Source: Peronospora farinosa | Lineage: Eukaryota; Oomycota; Peronosporomycetes; Peronosporales; Peronosporaceae | Length of the DNA: 64,000 nucleotides | Direction: 5' to 3' | Assembly (NCBI GenBank): GCA_947646735.1 | Contig: CANTFK010000054.1 | Location: forward strand, 372,001 to 436,000 | Program-made: the position numbers and the translations under genes | The notes under the pieces: generated by a model | What the model saw: the letters and a program-made list of their open reading frames with translations, nothing else | Database searches by the model: none | Told to the model about the DNA's origin: nothing | Shown here: piece after piece, positions 1 to 13,253 of the stretch | How the letters are laid out: each line of letters begins with the position of its first letter | Position numbering within the stretch: position 1 is the stretch's first letter

Positions 1-135
1 GGCGGACCAGGACCCAAGGTGGTCTCGGCACCCAGGTGACCAGGATGCCCCAAGGTGGACCTGGAACCCCAAGTGACTAGGATGACCCAGATTGGACCCA
101 GCACTGCAGGTGATTAGGACCCAAGGTTATAGAGG
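1..135. repeat. Tandem minisatellite, cut by left edge
   Basis: About 3.5 imperfect units of roughly 33-38 bp, each built around GACCAGGA...CCAAGGTGG and ending near CAGGTGA. The array runs off the left edge, so its full length is unknown. No coding sequence is recognised in it. Confidence 0.6.
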
Positions 136-1229
136 ATACAAGGCTTCCCTGGTCAAAAGCCCCTTTGTAAGAAGATTCGCATACTATTGTTAGCTTTACT
201 ATCTCGTCCGGCTTGTACTTGGCTGGATTGAACATATACGGCGAGTATGTTTGTCGAGATGGAGTAGAAGAGCACCCGGTAGCTGCCGAGTTGCCTTGTT
301 TCACTTTAACCGACCACTGACTTAATACCGGAGCTTGCTTCCATTTGAGCCGACTGACGTGTTTGCGAACCATTTCCACAAATGCCCATTTCGTTACGTA
401 CAGGTCCTTAATCACTGGTAGGAGCGTTCGATTCTATGCTTCTTCCCCCTGTGCTCCAAGGATACAGGCTTGTTCAAATAAGGTGAGTAGTGCTACGCGC
501 TCTGCCCTGATCAAGCGAGGATAACGTTGCCGTTCGACGGGTAATTTATCCTTGTTGACCGCTAAATGGTTCGATGCTTTGTGTACATTACTTGGATGAA
601 GCGAAGCCAGAATCCAACGGACCCTCGTCGGGGTGGGCCTTCATCTCATCTACTAAGGCTGCATGAAGACATCTTTCATCATCAACCATAATAGCTTCAG
701 GGCGCTCTGAAGTGCTCCCTCCGCTCTTCGAGAAAGCGTGTAGCCTTAGATCCGGTCGGTCGCCCCTAACTAATCTTTCCGCGCCCGGTTTGCTACCAGT
801 GGTGGTGCCCGTCTGGGCTGCGCCTGTTGGGCCATCCAGACCTGGCGGAGACATTCGTGAAGGAGTGACTGGAAAGAATCGGTCCCCGTCCATATCCAAT
901 TTACCATTGGATTGGTGCGGGTCTGATGCCATCCAGTCGTTTTCCCTATCCTGCTGCGGATACTTGGGGAATACTTGCGTCTTGAGTGGCAATGGAGGTG
1001 GTACTGGCCGTCCTGAATCGTCACCATTGTCTTCCGTCCCGTTGTCAAGAGGAGGGTCGGCCATGGGATGAAAATCACGGGGTGTTGCTGAACGAAGCCT
1101 TCTGTGGCAGTCTGTCTCGTTTATACTCGCCGCTCGTACTGCACAGATTGGAAAGTGGCAATCCTCAATTATCTCAGGAACCCGAGTGAAAATTCACTCG
1201 CGAAGTAGACGAAACCAACACACGCTTGA
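136..1229. other. No recognisable gene; chance-like open frames
   Basis: I recognise no domain here. A 158-codon frame is open on the minus strand (588-1064), with proline-, glycine- and aspartate-rich composition, and a 119-codon frame overlaps it on the plus strand. Opposite-strand openness in GC-rich DNA is common, and neither protein shows a motif. The stretch sits directly 5' of a decayed Gypsy integrase fragment and may be old transposon sequence. Confidence 0.4.
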
Positions 1230-2420
1230 CGGAACGCTTCTGACGTACACGATGGACGTCTTTGATTCCCCGCGTGTCGTCATCCCTGCTGATGACGACC
1301 TTCGAGCGTGATTGGATCATGAATTTCACGACAGCCCAGCTGGCGGACACCTGGGTTGCGAGAAGACGTTTGCGGCTATATCTCGTGTAGTTTTCTGGCC
1401 GCGAATGTATAAGTACATCCAGAAATGGGTGCGCTCCTGTGAAACCTGTCAGCGTGTGAAGCCCACTCCGTCCTCACAAGCCCTATTACATCCGCTTTCA
1501 ATTGATACTCAAGCCTAGCGTTCGGTCAGCATGTATTTTGTTTTTGGACTTTCACCGGATGAACAGAAACGCACGGGCGTATTGGTAATAGAGGATCGAT
1601 TTTGCAAAATGGTGTATTGTGCTCCGGTCTCCACCAACATTACGGCGGAGACGAAAGCAAAGATCTTCATTGATCATATCTTCAGGCATCACAGCTTTCC
1701 AGAATCTATTGTTTCGGGCCCGCGTTTCACTTAGGCTTTCCGGGCCGAATTATTTTAGCTATCAGGCACGCGGTTGCTTATGTCTACGGCGGCCCATCAA
1801 AAGACGGATGGGCAATCGGAGCGTGTGAACAGAGTGCTCGACGATGTCTTTGGCACCTATGAAACATCGTTTTCGTCATAGAGTTCGTTTCATCCACTTG
1901 TCGAGTGTGCAATCTATAGTGCTGTACATGCGTCAACCGGGTTGACGCCTTTTTTCGTTAGCAACGCGAGGGATCCTCATGTTCCGGCGCTTCTTGCTCT
2001 CCCAGCTTCGTAGCACCCAGTCTCAAAGCTTGGTGGGGAAATATCTCCCGATGGAATTGCGCCGAAACTATTGATGATTAATTACGATGCGAATGAGGTT
2101 GCTGCCGATGCACCTAATACTGGTAATTTTGTGGCCAACGGCATGTCGACTCCTGACGCGATGCATTCCATCGCGTCCCCCCTTGCTAATTTTGCCCCAA
2201 ACAGAATACGTCGCCTGTAAGTTCGGCTGCAGTAACCGAATTTCTGCTCTTACGACAAGGAATCACGCGTTTTGTGCGTGACGCATACAAGAAGAAGTCG
2301 ATAAGCAAAAGGAGAATGCAGACAAAAGAGGTCGAAAGAATATGTTGACATTTCGAGAAAGTGTGATGGAGTGGATTCTCAAACAACGTCGGAGATCCAC
2401 AAGCACACACAGCGCTGAAC
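1230..2420 (+). pseudogene. Decayed Gypsy integrase fragment (D/E-like family)
   Basis: The plus strand encodes a broken integrase. An H2C2 zinc-binding region (HEFHDSPAGGHLG ... CETCQRVKP) lies at about 1312-1490. Integrase core pieces follow at 1531-1734 (VFGLSPD, DRFCKM), then QKTDGQSERVNRV near 1797-1840 and GLTPFFVSNARDPHVP near 1940-1985. A lysine-rich GRKNM...TFRE piece near 2330-2360 matches the integrase C-terminal region of element D. Several stops and frame changes interrupt it, and no LTR, gag or RT accompanies it. It is a dead fragment of the same broad family as elements D and E. Confidence 0.8.
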
Positions 2421-2990
2421 TGCCAACTTACGGAGGGGTAAACTCGATACCGTGTTGCGTCAACCTTTGGTCTTACCTTGTGTACCCGTCGGCGTGGCTG
2501 GTCTTGCTCCTCGTTAAACGCAGAAGACTTATAGACTTGGTCTTGTATAGAAGGACTTGGTGGTCCCCGAGTGGATTTACTTCACTTGGGACCGGTATTC
2601 TCGAGCTCGATCGACTGAGTCAGGAGCGATGCACCTGGTACTATGTACCCCTTCGGTGGCTGACTGTTCTTGGTCCTTGGGCCCCTTTGTGTTCTTCCCC
2701 GTAGAAAACCTGCTTTCTGTAGCGGGTCGTTGAGTCTTGACACTTGCTTGACACCTTAGGCCAACTATTTTGAGGTTCAACTTGCGTATCTTGAGCCGTA
2801 TAGCACCTCCTGACGTCGGGGGGCCAAAGGGTATCCCACCCGGAAGAGGTGAGGTGACGGAGAAGCTTGGAAGGGGCGCTTAATGCTGCCACGTATTATG
2901 CAAATTCGAGTGTGTTTATTTGTCTTATTCTCTGTATGCTTTTCTTGCCTAACTCTAACCCTTCGCTATAAATGGTACCACGTGTCAACT
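2421..2990. other. Intervening DNA without a recognised gene
   Basis: Short frames exist on both strands, but none carries a recognisable motif. It may be the eroded 3' end of the Gypsy fragment to the left, before the LINE begins. Confidence 0.4.
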
Positions 2991-2991
2991 T

Positions 2992-4067
2992 GTGACAGAA
3001 CAAGTGTCTCTTTTAGGACCCTGGACTTGTACCGCTTCTGCACTGTATAAGTTCCGGGATGTAACCGCAGAGGAGTGGATAACAATCGAAGGCCTGGCAG
3101 AAGGATCCATCGCGTGCCGTCAGCTCCCGTCCTTCGTACAGAGTATACTAGATAGTACAAAGCGCATCCGGCTGTTTAACACGATCGAAGCACAGGTGGA
3201 GGGAGAGCTGATTATGACGCTACAACGCCATCATCATATTCGAGTCAGTAGGCAAAGCACTCACAGCATCATCACTTCGATACTGGAATCGGCTGAGTTG
3301 GTACGGGTCAGTTTGTCAGCGCTTCACGCGCTGATAAGCCAAACTAAGAAGATTATATACGACAAAGTGACAAAATCAATTTACTTCTTTTTCTTGAAAA
3401 GAGAAACGGCACGAAAGCATCAGAGTGTGGCTATTCCGTGTCGGGGTGGAAGCTTTTTACTAGCTAACCCACATGGGCCACACCATGGAACAGTATGGGA
3501 CCGACAGCGTGGTCCAAATGTGACCAAATGCGGCGGCAGGCAGAGTATACGGTCTATATTCGTAATTTGACCCGATTTCACGACATCGGAAAGCTTATGG
3601 CTTTCCTTAGAAGCAAAATCCATACCCCATTTGAAGTGAAAGATATGGATACGTGCACGCCGGCTTCCAGAACGTCGACGATGTGGAAACTCACTTTCCA
3701 GCTGGAGGGTCGCCCAATATTTCCTGAAGGGGAAGTGACAAACATATGGTCTGGCGCCATTCTTATCGTCTCTCATCCAAACGTTGATCGACGATTACAA
3801 TGTCTACAGTGTGGTATCATTTGTCACCCACTTGCGCGTTGCAGTTTCTCTGACGCCCAACTTCGGGGTTCTGGCGACATCGTGGCTGCCGAGCAGGACA
3901 TAGCCAATATGGGCGACACCGCACGGCCTTTCGCCAGTCTAAATGAGCTTAGGGACACCGTTCGCGCACGTATTGCCGAACACCGCCTGGCTCAGGAGAC
4001 TCCAAGAACGCCGGAAACTCAGACGACTGCTCCTCCGACACACGCCAGTCTGTCTGACTCTAATTGA
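2992..4067 (+). pseudogene. LINE ORF1 (gag-like, CCHC knuckle)
   Basis: Two overlapping frames (2992-3570 and 3495-4067) together make one ORF1 product broken by a frameshift near 3490. The second frame carries CLQCGIICHPLARC at about 3801-3842, a C-x2-C-x4-H-x4-C zinc knuckle typical of LINE ORF1 and retroviral nucleocapsids. The upstream part is predicted to be the RNA-binding/assembly region (inference). It precedes the endonuclease-RT frame, as expected for ORF1. Confidence 0.7.
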
Positions 4068-6639
4068 GAGACGCAACGAAACCCAAAACCGGTGGATAGA
4101 GAAGCGGGAACTTTACCTGCGGACGTAGAGCTTCAACCAGAACCCAAGGAACCACAACCGTAGATTACCCACAGAACTCAAAAGGGACAAGTTTCTACGG
4201 GACGTGCAGAGAAATCCAAGACAAGTAGTGACAAGGGTACTAATCGAGAAAAAATGGCGTGGAAATCAGCGAAAACCCACCACTGACTCCCCAAACACCT
4301 GCCGTGCCGAGTAGTAAAAGCGTTTCTGATGAAGTAGCCGAAGTTACGGTCACTTCGACGCAACCGATCCTATCTTCATCTGAAGAGCTACTTCGTATGG
4401 AAGGTATGGCGAGGGTACAGCCTCCACAAGTACATAGCATCTGCTGCTTAGCCTTCAGACGAAATATCGGCAAAAAATTTAAAGATGGTGCAGGCCAGAT
4501 GCGGAGGCCCTCCAGAGGTGGGTTCACCTGGTCCCATGCTAACGGCAGTGCCTCAGACTTTTGCAGCAGCAATTGAAAGCTTTCGGCTGCACGAGGCTGT
4601 GACCCTGGCTTCCGATAATTGCCTAGACATGGCAGTAGTGCAAGGAGCAACAGGGGCAGACCTCGACGAACCAACTTCAAAGATTGAACAGCTGACGGCA
4701 ACCGATAAACTAGGGCTTAAGGAGTTTCGGGCTTCCAAACTTAGAAGACCGCATACCGCATGACGTCCGGGTGCACATTTTACAAAATTTTAACCGTGCT
4801 TGGCCTACCATGACGCGGCGAGAGTCACTTCTTCAGCTCAATATTTTCTTTAGGACTACGCATCCAGTTCTTCGAACAAGACGCGGTTATCGCAGAGAAT
4901 TCGTGGGGTGGAAACGACATTATCGAACTTGCAGCAATGTTTTGCGTCGAAACATATACGTGCTTAAATTAGTCGACACACGCGTCAAACCTTGGTGTTG
5001 CAGGCATTTTGGACCAGGAGTGACATCCATTAAAGCGAAGAGTGTCGCAACGTACACCGAGAGTCCGTTGGAAACTTTTGAGTGCCTTGATGCTATCAGG
5101 GCGGACATCATCGACTCATCAGCTCCTCCAATTGTCTTTCGGTATTGAGGTAGGCATTACTCGGCCGCCATTCCCCGGTCTAAATCAACAAGGGAATTTG
5201 AAGTACCTCGCGACGCTATCAAGGACGAGACAACAAATCAGCAAGATGCAAATGACCTAATGGAGTCCACTTCCACGACTAGGGGCCTCGTTATATTTCG
5301 TGCAAAATCAAAGCAGCTCGCGCTAATAAAGAGCAATACGGCCAACGCCCTGGCAATCATGAATATCAACAATTCCGGCACATGCCTTACCCAAGGTGAC
5401 GACGATACACCGCCTCCCCAAATTTGCACCGCTGAAAGACAATCGCGTAAGCGCTCCCATTTACCTGCTCCTGACGAATGGGTTCAGGACGAAATGGCCT
5501 TAAAATATACACACTGGGTCCTACTGAAAAAAGGAAAGCCGGAAGAGTACGCGCTTGTTCAATATTCAATTCGGGGGACGTCTCCATGAGCGAATCCACG
5601 CGGTATTGGGACGCGATATGAAATCGAGGCAGCGTCCGGTGGCCTACAACGGCTAGCGTTCAGTTTCCTTTGGTGGAAAGCGGATCCGTTTTCTGGGCGG
5701 CGGCTGCGGCGGAAACGCAGGAATTACTTCTTCGAGTCCAATTTTTTCATTTCCCTGGAGAACTCATCAACTATCTTGCCGACTCAGTCATCGTTCAGTA
5801 GACAGAGCACTGGCGGCGGAATGTCTCCCGCACTGTCTAGCGCGTTACCGGAATAAGTTTCCGTCACAAGCAACGAAGGCGTGTCTGGATCAGTGGGTGC
5901 AACAGACTAAGATGCTGCAGGAGCGAAAGGTCGCCGGTAATTTATGTGATGACGCAGATCATTGGAAACGACTCCGTTTCAATAAATGTGGGAGTGACGA
6001 TCTTCTACAGCTTTGTGATCCAGTTTGGCGGGTAAAATTTAGCCACTACACGGTATGCGCACATCTGTTTCAAGTTAAAATTGCAGAGCTTTTATTGCTG
6101 ACCGATATGAAAGCTAGTCGTCGGAACTTGATGGAGACTCACGTCCAGCTTTTGAAAATGATGCGAGCTATAAACTCAGCTACAAAGGGGATGGGAAAAA
6201 GGCCAAGTGGGCCAGTATAGCGCATTATCTTGAAGCAGCCTTCGAGAAGCCAATATCCGTCGAGCCACTGACTACTAAATGCAAATCACAGACGACGGCT
6301 CGGTCACCGCTTCCGATTTTAGGGGGGATACAGCTGATGTGTACGGTCACTACATGCACGATAGACTGATGTTTCAACGAGCGCGTTCCCAGCGTGCGTC
6401 GTCGACAACTATGTCGCGAAAATAATTCGCAGAATGTACGCGGTTTTTCTTGCAAATCTCGACCAGTGTGGATGGCAACATGGCGTAATGCGCCACGAAA
6501 AAGACGACCAGATATATGATGTATATAAGAAACACACGTCGCCACTTAAAAGGAAGCGGAAGACATATATATCGTGACTAAAGAAGAATTTGGGGGTTAT
6601 CCACAGAAGATCCACCGTCACCTCTTTCTTACTGGAGCC

Positions 6640-7190
6640 TGGGAACGCGCCAAGCGGGAAGAGTCGCTATTCTTCTTACACCAGAAATGGCACAGGCGGC
6701 ACAGCCATGGCCGGACCTCCTCACCAATCCTAGGCAGATTGCGCTAAACGTCCTGGACAACTTTCTACTTGTAAACATTTACGCACCTAACGAACGTGCA
6801 GAACGGGAAATGTTTTTCGAGGGGCTAGAAGGGTTGCAGCAGTCACCCACCCCAGTCATCCTAGCCGGAAATTTCAACTGCGTCCAACATCCCTCGGTCG
6901 ATATACTGGGGTCACGCACTGCTAGTCGCACTGAAAGACATGCTTTGGATACTCTCGCTGACATGTGCCAGATAGTCGACGCGCTAGATCTAATCCCTCA
7001 TCCGGACGATGGAGTGGGAGCCATCAACCCACTTCACGTATTGGGCAGGGTCGGCTGCCAGCAGAATTGACCATTTCTACGTATCCCACACATGGAAGAC
7101 CGAGTACAATGGTTGGAATCCATTCTTCCACCAACGGCATCTGATCATCAGCAAGTCACCTTGCATTTATCTTCTGACAATTGAAATTGA
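6640..7190 (+). pseudogene. LINE APE-type endonuclease domain
   Basis: The frame at 6687-7070 contains LLVNIYAPN and ILAGNFNCV. These correspond to the conserved N-x-Y-A-P and G-D-F-N blocks of the exonuclease-endonuclease-phosphatase fold; here GNFN replaces GDFN. After a frame change near 7070, SRIDHFYVS supplies the C-terminal S-x-I-D-H block at about 7058-7085. In LINEs this domain nicks target DNA to prime reverse transcription. Upstream sequence (GRVAIL near 6655) belongs to the same domain. Frameshifts and the D-to-N change argue against activity. Confidence 0.8.
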
Positions 7191-7424
7191 GATCGCCATC
7201 CAAGTAAAGTCGCGTACCCCATCCGGTGTGCGAACCAGGATGGCACCGTCGCATAACTCATCAACCACACCACAGATATCGGTATAAATGATTTAACCAC
7301 GGTCCTGACCTGGGATCAGGGAGCCCGTAGCTTCTGGCGGGGAATCACAGCTATTGCTCGAAGGCTCAAGCAACGGCGATCACGGTACATCCATAAGCTC
7401 AGACGGCGAGCACGAATTCCACTA

Positions 7425-8760
7425 TTGACACGCCAGGCCTGGCACCAAGTCCAACAAGAGGATCAACAGGAGGCTCACATCAGTCGGGTCGGCCTCTTGC
7501 TTCAACGAACAACCGACAAACTTTGCGAGAAATTTAAACGGGTTTCAGAATGGGAACGCGATCAACGAGTTACCGCCATCAGGAGGCTCCACGGTAATAA
7601 GTTTCCGGGAAATTGCAGTATTGCCGACAAATTTGGTTCCGAATGGGATCATGTGCTGGGGAAGAGTCACCGTACCGTACCAGATACGGAACTGCGTACG
7701 GCTCTTCACCATTTTGTTACTCTTCCGTCCGACCACATTGTGACCACCGCTGAAAATGGCGCTCTTATGGCAACTATAACGGAAGCCGAGGTGGTCCTCG
7801 CAATACGAGCACTCAGTCGGCATAAAGCCCCAGGAACCGACGGCTTAGGGAATGATCTGTATAAGGATCTCCAATCGCTGTTAGTTTTGCCGCTGGTGGG
7901 TATACCTAAATCATTCAAGGGGCACACCCACCCAAGTCATTCATGGAAGCGCTTATAATCCCACTGCGTAAGAAAGGAGATTCCGACAACGCAATGGACT
8001 ATCGGCCGATTTCCCTTTTGCAAACGGGGCAAAAGGTTATTGCGAAGGTCTTGGCTACGCGTATGCAGTCGTGTTTGCCGCATGTCATTGGTGCTTCTCA
8101 ACAAGGCTTTGTTCACGGACGACAAATGCAAAAGACGGTATCCATGATGCTCGCTCATCTTTAAAGCGCACGGGAGGAGAGCACATTAAACTCCGACGCC
8201 AGCCGCGCCATTGCCTTATTGGATTTTCGGAAGGCATACGATACAGTCGACCTAGACTTTATGGTGGAAGCGCTTCGACTCTTCGATTATGTAGAATACT
8301 TTCATTTGCTAATTTAACAGCTTCATATTAATACGACAGCATGGTTTACAGTCAATGGTGAGCTTTCTTCAATTCGGGGAGTTAGGTCGGGTATTCGGCA
8401 GGGCTATCCTCTTGCTTCCCTTCTCATTCTGGTAGTAGTAGAGGTATTGGCAATTGCAATGCAAACATCGCCCCAACTTCAGGGTCTCACACTTCAGGGA
8501 GCACACACACAAAGTCACATCGTTTTGGGGTTCGTCGACGACTCCACATTATTTTTTTTAAAAAGCAAGTTTACTACAACCGGCTATGGAAAGTAATACT
8601 GAGCTTGGACGGCTTTCGGGGTTGCAGTGCAACCAACAAAACGCCAAATCATATATTTAAATGCGTCTATCCATCAACTCACGTACCAAGAAATTGCAGT
8701 GGTTGCTCCGTCAACAACAACGAGATATCTCGGATATCAAGTGAGGACAGGAAAGTTGCG
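7425..8760 (+). pseudogene. LINE reverse transcriptase
   Basis: RT blocks are in order but spread over several frames: RALSRHKAPGTDGLGNDLYK (about 7805-7864), PLRKKGDSDNAMDYRPISLL (about 7961-8020), ASQQGFVHGRQ (about 8095-8127), and the catalytic GFVDDSTLFF block near 8528-8556. FVDD replaces the usual F/Y-A-D-D, and both aspartates are kept. Stops and frameshifts between the blocks show that it cannot make an active enzyme. Confidence 0.85.
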
Positions 8761-8882
8761 TAATATTAATTGAGCTTTCCGCAATCAAAAATACACAGCG
8801 CCGCCTCCTCACTGCAACGCGAGTATCAACTACTCTCGAGAATCGTGTCCTTATACTCAACACGATAGTTCTCCCCGGAATA

Positions 8883-10799
8883 TTGTTCACAGCAGCGGTC
8901 TTCGAGCCCCTCGGATGGGCGCTAAAACAACTGGACCACCTCTATAAACAATTTCCCTGGAAATCTTCCAACAAGATCGAACCTGGGAGACACAAAGTAG
9001 CTCCAGGCCTACTGTACACTCCCCGCAATGCAGGAGGAATTGGCCTAGTGTCCGTCCCAGTTGCTATTAAAACACAGCGAGTGAAACACGCGCTTCTGGC
9101 ACTTACTCGGCCGGAGGATATGTATCTCACAGCGTGGGTGTCCTGGAACACGCATGGTGCACGTAACACGAGCATCAGCCTGCATCGACCGAGCGTAAAA
9201 CACATCGTATCGCCGTCGTTAGAGCGTTATCCAACTTTGATCCATGAACTCGGCTACACATTAAGGCCAGATATCGCACAAACGGAGGTAATCCTAGCAC
9301 GAGTACAGGAACATCTACCGAACCTTCGGTCATCATCGACCAGTTGGTAGAAAAAAATGACCGAATACTGCACCTCTCCGAGACCCTTCTGTGGCGGCCT
9401 CAGAGGGATGGGATTTGGCCCCAGGAGATTAACGATTTTTGGCAGACGTTTCAGTGGAGTGATAATCCTTGGGTTCTCTCACCGCAGGCGCTAGAGCTTT
9501 CCCGATCAAATATTACAGAGTTTGTGATGTCTTCCTCGAACAACTCCACATCCAGCGGACTGCCCCCAAGAATACTTCTTCAGCGGCATTGGCACGGATG
9601 TCCATGCCCCCCGCCATTCGCATGCGAAACTTCGAGAAAGGGCGATCATAATGTTACTTTCGTCGCCGCCACTAGATGTGGGGAATACGGTAGGGTGCCC
9701 GATCCCATTGCGGCTAAGGCAACAACCACCAATCACGCAAGCCATTTCGTGGGAGCTGGTCGGACCAGGCAAGGTTCGGGACTTTTCTCTCTCTGTTAAA
9801 TCTGATCACCCAAAGAGTTGGGAGCTCACTCAATGGCATAACTTTGATTTTCGACGGCGATCCGCCGCTGGTAAAAGGGAAGTCGATGGAACTCACCCAA
9901 CAAGCGGAAAGCAAGCTCAGCTGACATGGGGTTGTCTTTTTTTCAACCCACAGATCCACCACTATCCGTGGTCCGCACCGCCTACGGTCCTCAATCATCG
10001 ACTATTCACTTTTCTAAAAAAAAAATTTTTTTAGGCGACAAAGCGCGGTCTCGCAGCACCGCTGAAGCAGGTCATCGTTCGTCTAGCCACCAAGAGCCAG
10101 ACTACGCGGTGGCAACGCACAGCTTTAGATGTCACGCCGGCTAAGCTATTGGATCACGGTCATGCGGTAACGGAATACCAGCTATGGACACGATATCGAC
10201 ACGCTACCGGACAGCTAAACTTTTGGTACCAAAACCGACCCCCGGACGGATCATGTACATATTTGGAATGTGTAGGCCAAAAGGAGGCCCAGGAGCATCC
10301 CCTTTGGGGATGTCCACGTGCTTAGGCAATCTGGGCCCGGCTTATCAGTCATTGGGAGAGTACACCTCAACACTCTATATACCTCCTGGATTGTCTCGAG
10401 CACTGCGCAAACTGTAGCGTGCCACAAATCTCGCCGCAGGTCACAGCAAAGCTGTTAGCCCGGTACCTGGAAGACATGAATCAATTCGTCACAGCCTGGA
10501 GGACGATTTGGGAAGTCGCAGTGACCGTCATTATCACAATGCTCTGGCAACTTCGCGTGGATAGGATTTTTTACAATGCGCATATCCCGATACAAGCCAG
10601 TGAAACTTTGATCTGGAATAGGATTCAGGTCCAACTGAGGGCGCTCATCAAACGTCTCCATTGCAGGGCGGCCACAGCCGTCCATGGACCCCAACTATCT
10701 GCATGTTACGACATATTTGTATCAGAAACGAGAGGTCAGTCCGGTGTTCATAGACGTGCTGCCAGCCGTAGGCAATGCCTGGACCCTCAGCGTTGCTAG
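8883..10799 (+). pseudogene. LINE ORF2 C-terminal region with Cys/His finger
   Basis: Frames at 8883-9350, 9344-9799 and 10419-10799 continue the ORF2 product after RT. A finger-like CTYLECVGQKEAQEHPLWGC at about 10251-10310 matches the Cys..Cys..His..Cys motif often found at the C-terminus of LINE ORF2 proteins. The rest has no named domain. The region ends near 10799, and the next 200 bp up to the Gypsy element is featureless. Confidence 0.6.
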
Positions 10800-10999
10800 T
10801 GTGGTTAATTGCCTACCAGAGATCTTGCACTAACCAGTAAATAGACAATCTGTTCTCTCTCTAATTGATGATTGCTTCATAGAAGGGATCATTTGCGTAG
10901 GATTCATCGATCTGATTTCGGATCGACAGCACGGGTATCGAAATCATCATCGCATTGAGCCCCAGCTCAATACAACACGTACATATATCTTCATCTTCA

Positions 11000-11874
11000 T
11001 CAGCATTTTTTCGTTTGATGAACTATGTCGCGTCGAGGATCGTAATCAGGACGACGAGAAAGCGTGTCAGCAAAAATGTTATTCTTGCCAGGCTTGTAAT
11101 GCACCACAAAATTATACTTGGCAAAAAATGACAACCACCGTGCCATACGCTGGGACAAGTGAGGACTCTTGACGGCGGTATGCCATGATGCGTGATCTGT
11201 GTAGATAGAAAACATCTTTTCGCCGAGCAAATATACTCTAAACTTGATTAGCGCGTAACGCATAGCCAAAAGTTCTTTGTCGTGTACCGAATAATTTTTC
11301 TCGGCGGGTTTCATCTGTCGTGATTGAAAACTCACGACGCGCTCTCGACCCTCGTCATCAAATTGCATGAGGGCACATCCTATAGCAAAATTGCTAGCGT
11401 CAAATACGACGTGGAATGGCTTAGAGTCATCAGGTAAAATCATCTTCGGTGCCTCGTAAAGCTCTTCTTCACGGAGCTGTGAACAAAAATGTCGTCAAAG
11501 TAGCTCGGTGCAAAGTCGCGAAGTGGGCGGAGTACTTGTGTCACCATCCGATTGAACGTAGCTGGAGCATTCTTAAGGCCTTGTGGCATGACTAACCACT
11601 CCCAGAGCATCCCGCTTGAGGTGCTGACCGCAGTGAACGGAATGTCACTGTCCCTCATGAGGATCTGATAGAAACCGTCTGTCAGATCTATGGCGCTGTA
11701 GATCTCGCTCCCGGACATGGTATTCAATACCATGTCTTTTCGAGGGATAGGCGTTTGAGCCGGGATCGTGGCGTATTTCAGCTTGTTGAAGGCGTGCACA
11801 ATGCGCCAACCGCCGGTGGCTTTCTTCACACAGAAAGTCGAGCTCGAATGTGGCAAGATACTCTCGCGGACATG
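11000..11874 (-). pseudogene. Gypsy E reverse transcriptase and RNase H
   Basis: The 11440-11856 frame holds the RT core: [61 protein letters not shown] and the catalytic [10 protein letters not shown]. The downstream frame (11000-11443) holds RNase H with [33 protein letters not shown] and IYTDHASWHTA. A frameshift with loss of the thumb/connection segment separates the two. Without frame repair no polyprotein is made. Confidence 0.85.
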
Positions 11875-11880
11875 GCCAGC

Positions 11881-13025
11881 CTAACGGAGACCCTCGAAAA
11901 ATTCATCAATAGCGATGACTTGGTCGCGCGGTAACGGCCACTGCCGTGTCACGCAATATTTCGATCCTGGCACGAGATCTATCTCGTGCCGCACACCACG
12001 ATCCGCCGGAAGTTCAGCAGGAATTTTCTCCGGGAAAGTATCGGCGTATTCACGGGCGATATCGTATACAGGGTTGCCCGAAGCACGAAGAGCATCCCAA
12101 GACTGTGCCGCGAAGCGTTCTTCACGCGCTGATTTAGGCTCGGCGCTCTTCGGGCGAGCCTCCAGAACTTCTTCACTGGCTGCTTCGGTGGCCGAAACGA
12201 TGCACACTTGCTCGATGTCGCCGGCCTTGAGGTCATGAAGAAAGTCTTTCCATGCAAGGTCTGACAGAGATGTGATCTCTGCAGCAGTGCACGATGGGCT
12301 CGCTACCTCAATGTAGCGGCCACGATGTGGAGATCCCTCCACATATTCAAGCGCGCATACGGATTCCGTCACTACGGAATCAAATGCATCAGCATCTTGA
12401 CGTGAATTTTAGTCGTCTCGGTGATCGGCGTGCTCCTTTCTTGCGTTTTCTCTTGCGTCTCGAGCCCCTGCTCGAGACTGGCACGTCGCTATCACAAGAG
12501 GATGATATACCCCCTTCTAGACGTGGGAGATCTGTCTCCACTACGTCGGTCTCATGCGGATCCATAGTCCGCCCATTCTCGTCAATCAGAGGCGGGAGCT
12601 CGTCTTCGACCGCTTCACTTGTTTGCGGGAGCCCCTGCTCGACCGCCTCGATATTTATCGGGAGTCTCTGCTCGTCCGATGTACTTGTACGCGGGAGCCC
12701 CTGCTCGACCGCCTCGAAATGATCAGGAGCCTCTGCTCGTCCGATGTGCTTGTATGCGGGAGCCCCTGCTCGACCGCCTCGTTGAGAATCGGGAACCCCT
12801 GTTCGACCGATGTCTGTGTATGCGGGAACCACTGTGTATGCGGAAACCACTGTTCGACCGCCTCGTTCTGTGGCTCCGTCAGTGTAACGGGACATACCGC
12901 GCTCAGAGGGTCATCGCTTTCTCTGTGTTGACTACTAGTCGTGGCGAGTTCGTTCACGACCCTGACGTGAGGCCAATCGGATGACGCGCCCAACTAATGA
13001 GTAAACTCTCACTGATGTCATATCA
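11881..13025 (-). pseudogene. Gypsy E pol linker with EQGLP repeats
   Basis: The minus strand encodes the region between protease and RT. Frames at 11881-12372, 12389-12895 and 12655-12993 continue one another through frameshifts. The middle part repeats the motif A-V-E-Q-G-L/F-P several times with spacers of 8-20 residues; element D carries related V-E-Q-G-L-P and V-E-P-G-F-P repeats at the same place. The segment nearest RT ([11 protein letters not shown]...[11 protein letters not shown]) is the standard lead-in to Gypsy RT. The function of the repeats is unknown. Confidence 0.7.
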
Positions 13026-13253
13026 GCCTTGTCCTTTGACGGACCGAGATAGTGTGGTGAAGTGCTAATTTTGTGATGTGGAGGTCCCAGACTCCAGTTG
13101 GATTCGGAGCATAGGCCGTGGTTCAGGGACAGGGGACCAGAGAGACAGGGGCCTCGAAGGGGAACGACCGTTGGTGGAGAACAATCCGCAGGATCCGCCG
13201 AAGAAAATCAGTATCAAAATACCGGTTAACCGGTACCAAAGGGAGTTGATCAT

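Larger units (their letters stand above)
2992..10800 (+). mobile_element. Degenerate full-length-like LINE (non-LTR retrotransposon)
   Basis: Plus-strand domains appear in the order expected of an APE-type LINE: ORF1 with a zinc knuckle (2992-4067), an intermediate region with fragments in shifting frames (about 4070-6640), an APE/EEP endonuclease (about 6640-7190), reverse transcriptase (about 7425-8760), and a C-terminal region with a Cys/His finger (8883-10799). Many frameshifts and stops show that it is inactive. I see no poly-A tail or target-site duplication. The 3' end abuts the truncated Gypsy element E. The clade is not assigned. Confidence 0.85.

Noticed and set aside
588..1064. 158-codon minus-strand ORF as a host gene
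   Set aside because: No motif, low-complexity composition, an overlapping open frame on the other strand, and decayed TE surroundings.
12600..12860. Regular GGGAGCCCCTGCTCGACC repeats as a regulatory array
   Set aside because: They are the minus-strand coding repeats (EQGLP motif) of Gypsy E pol.
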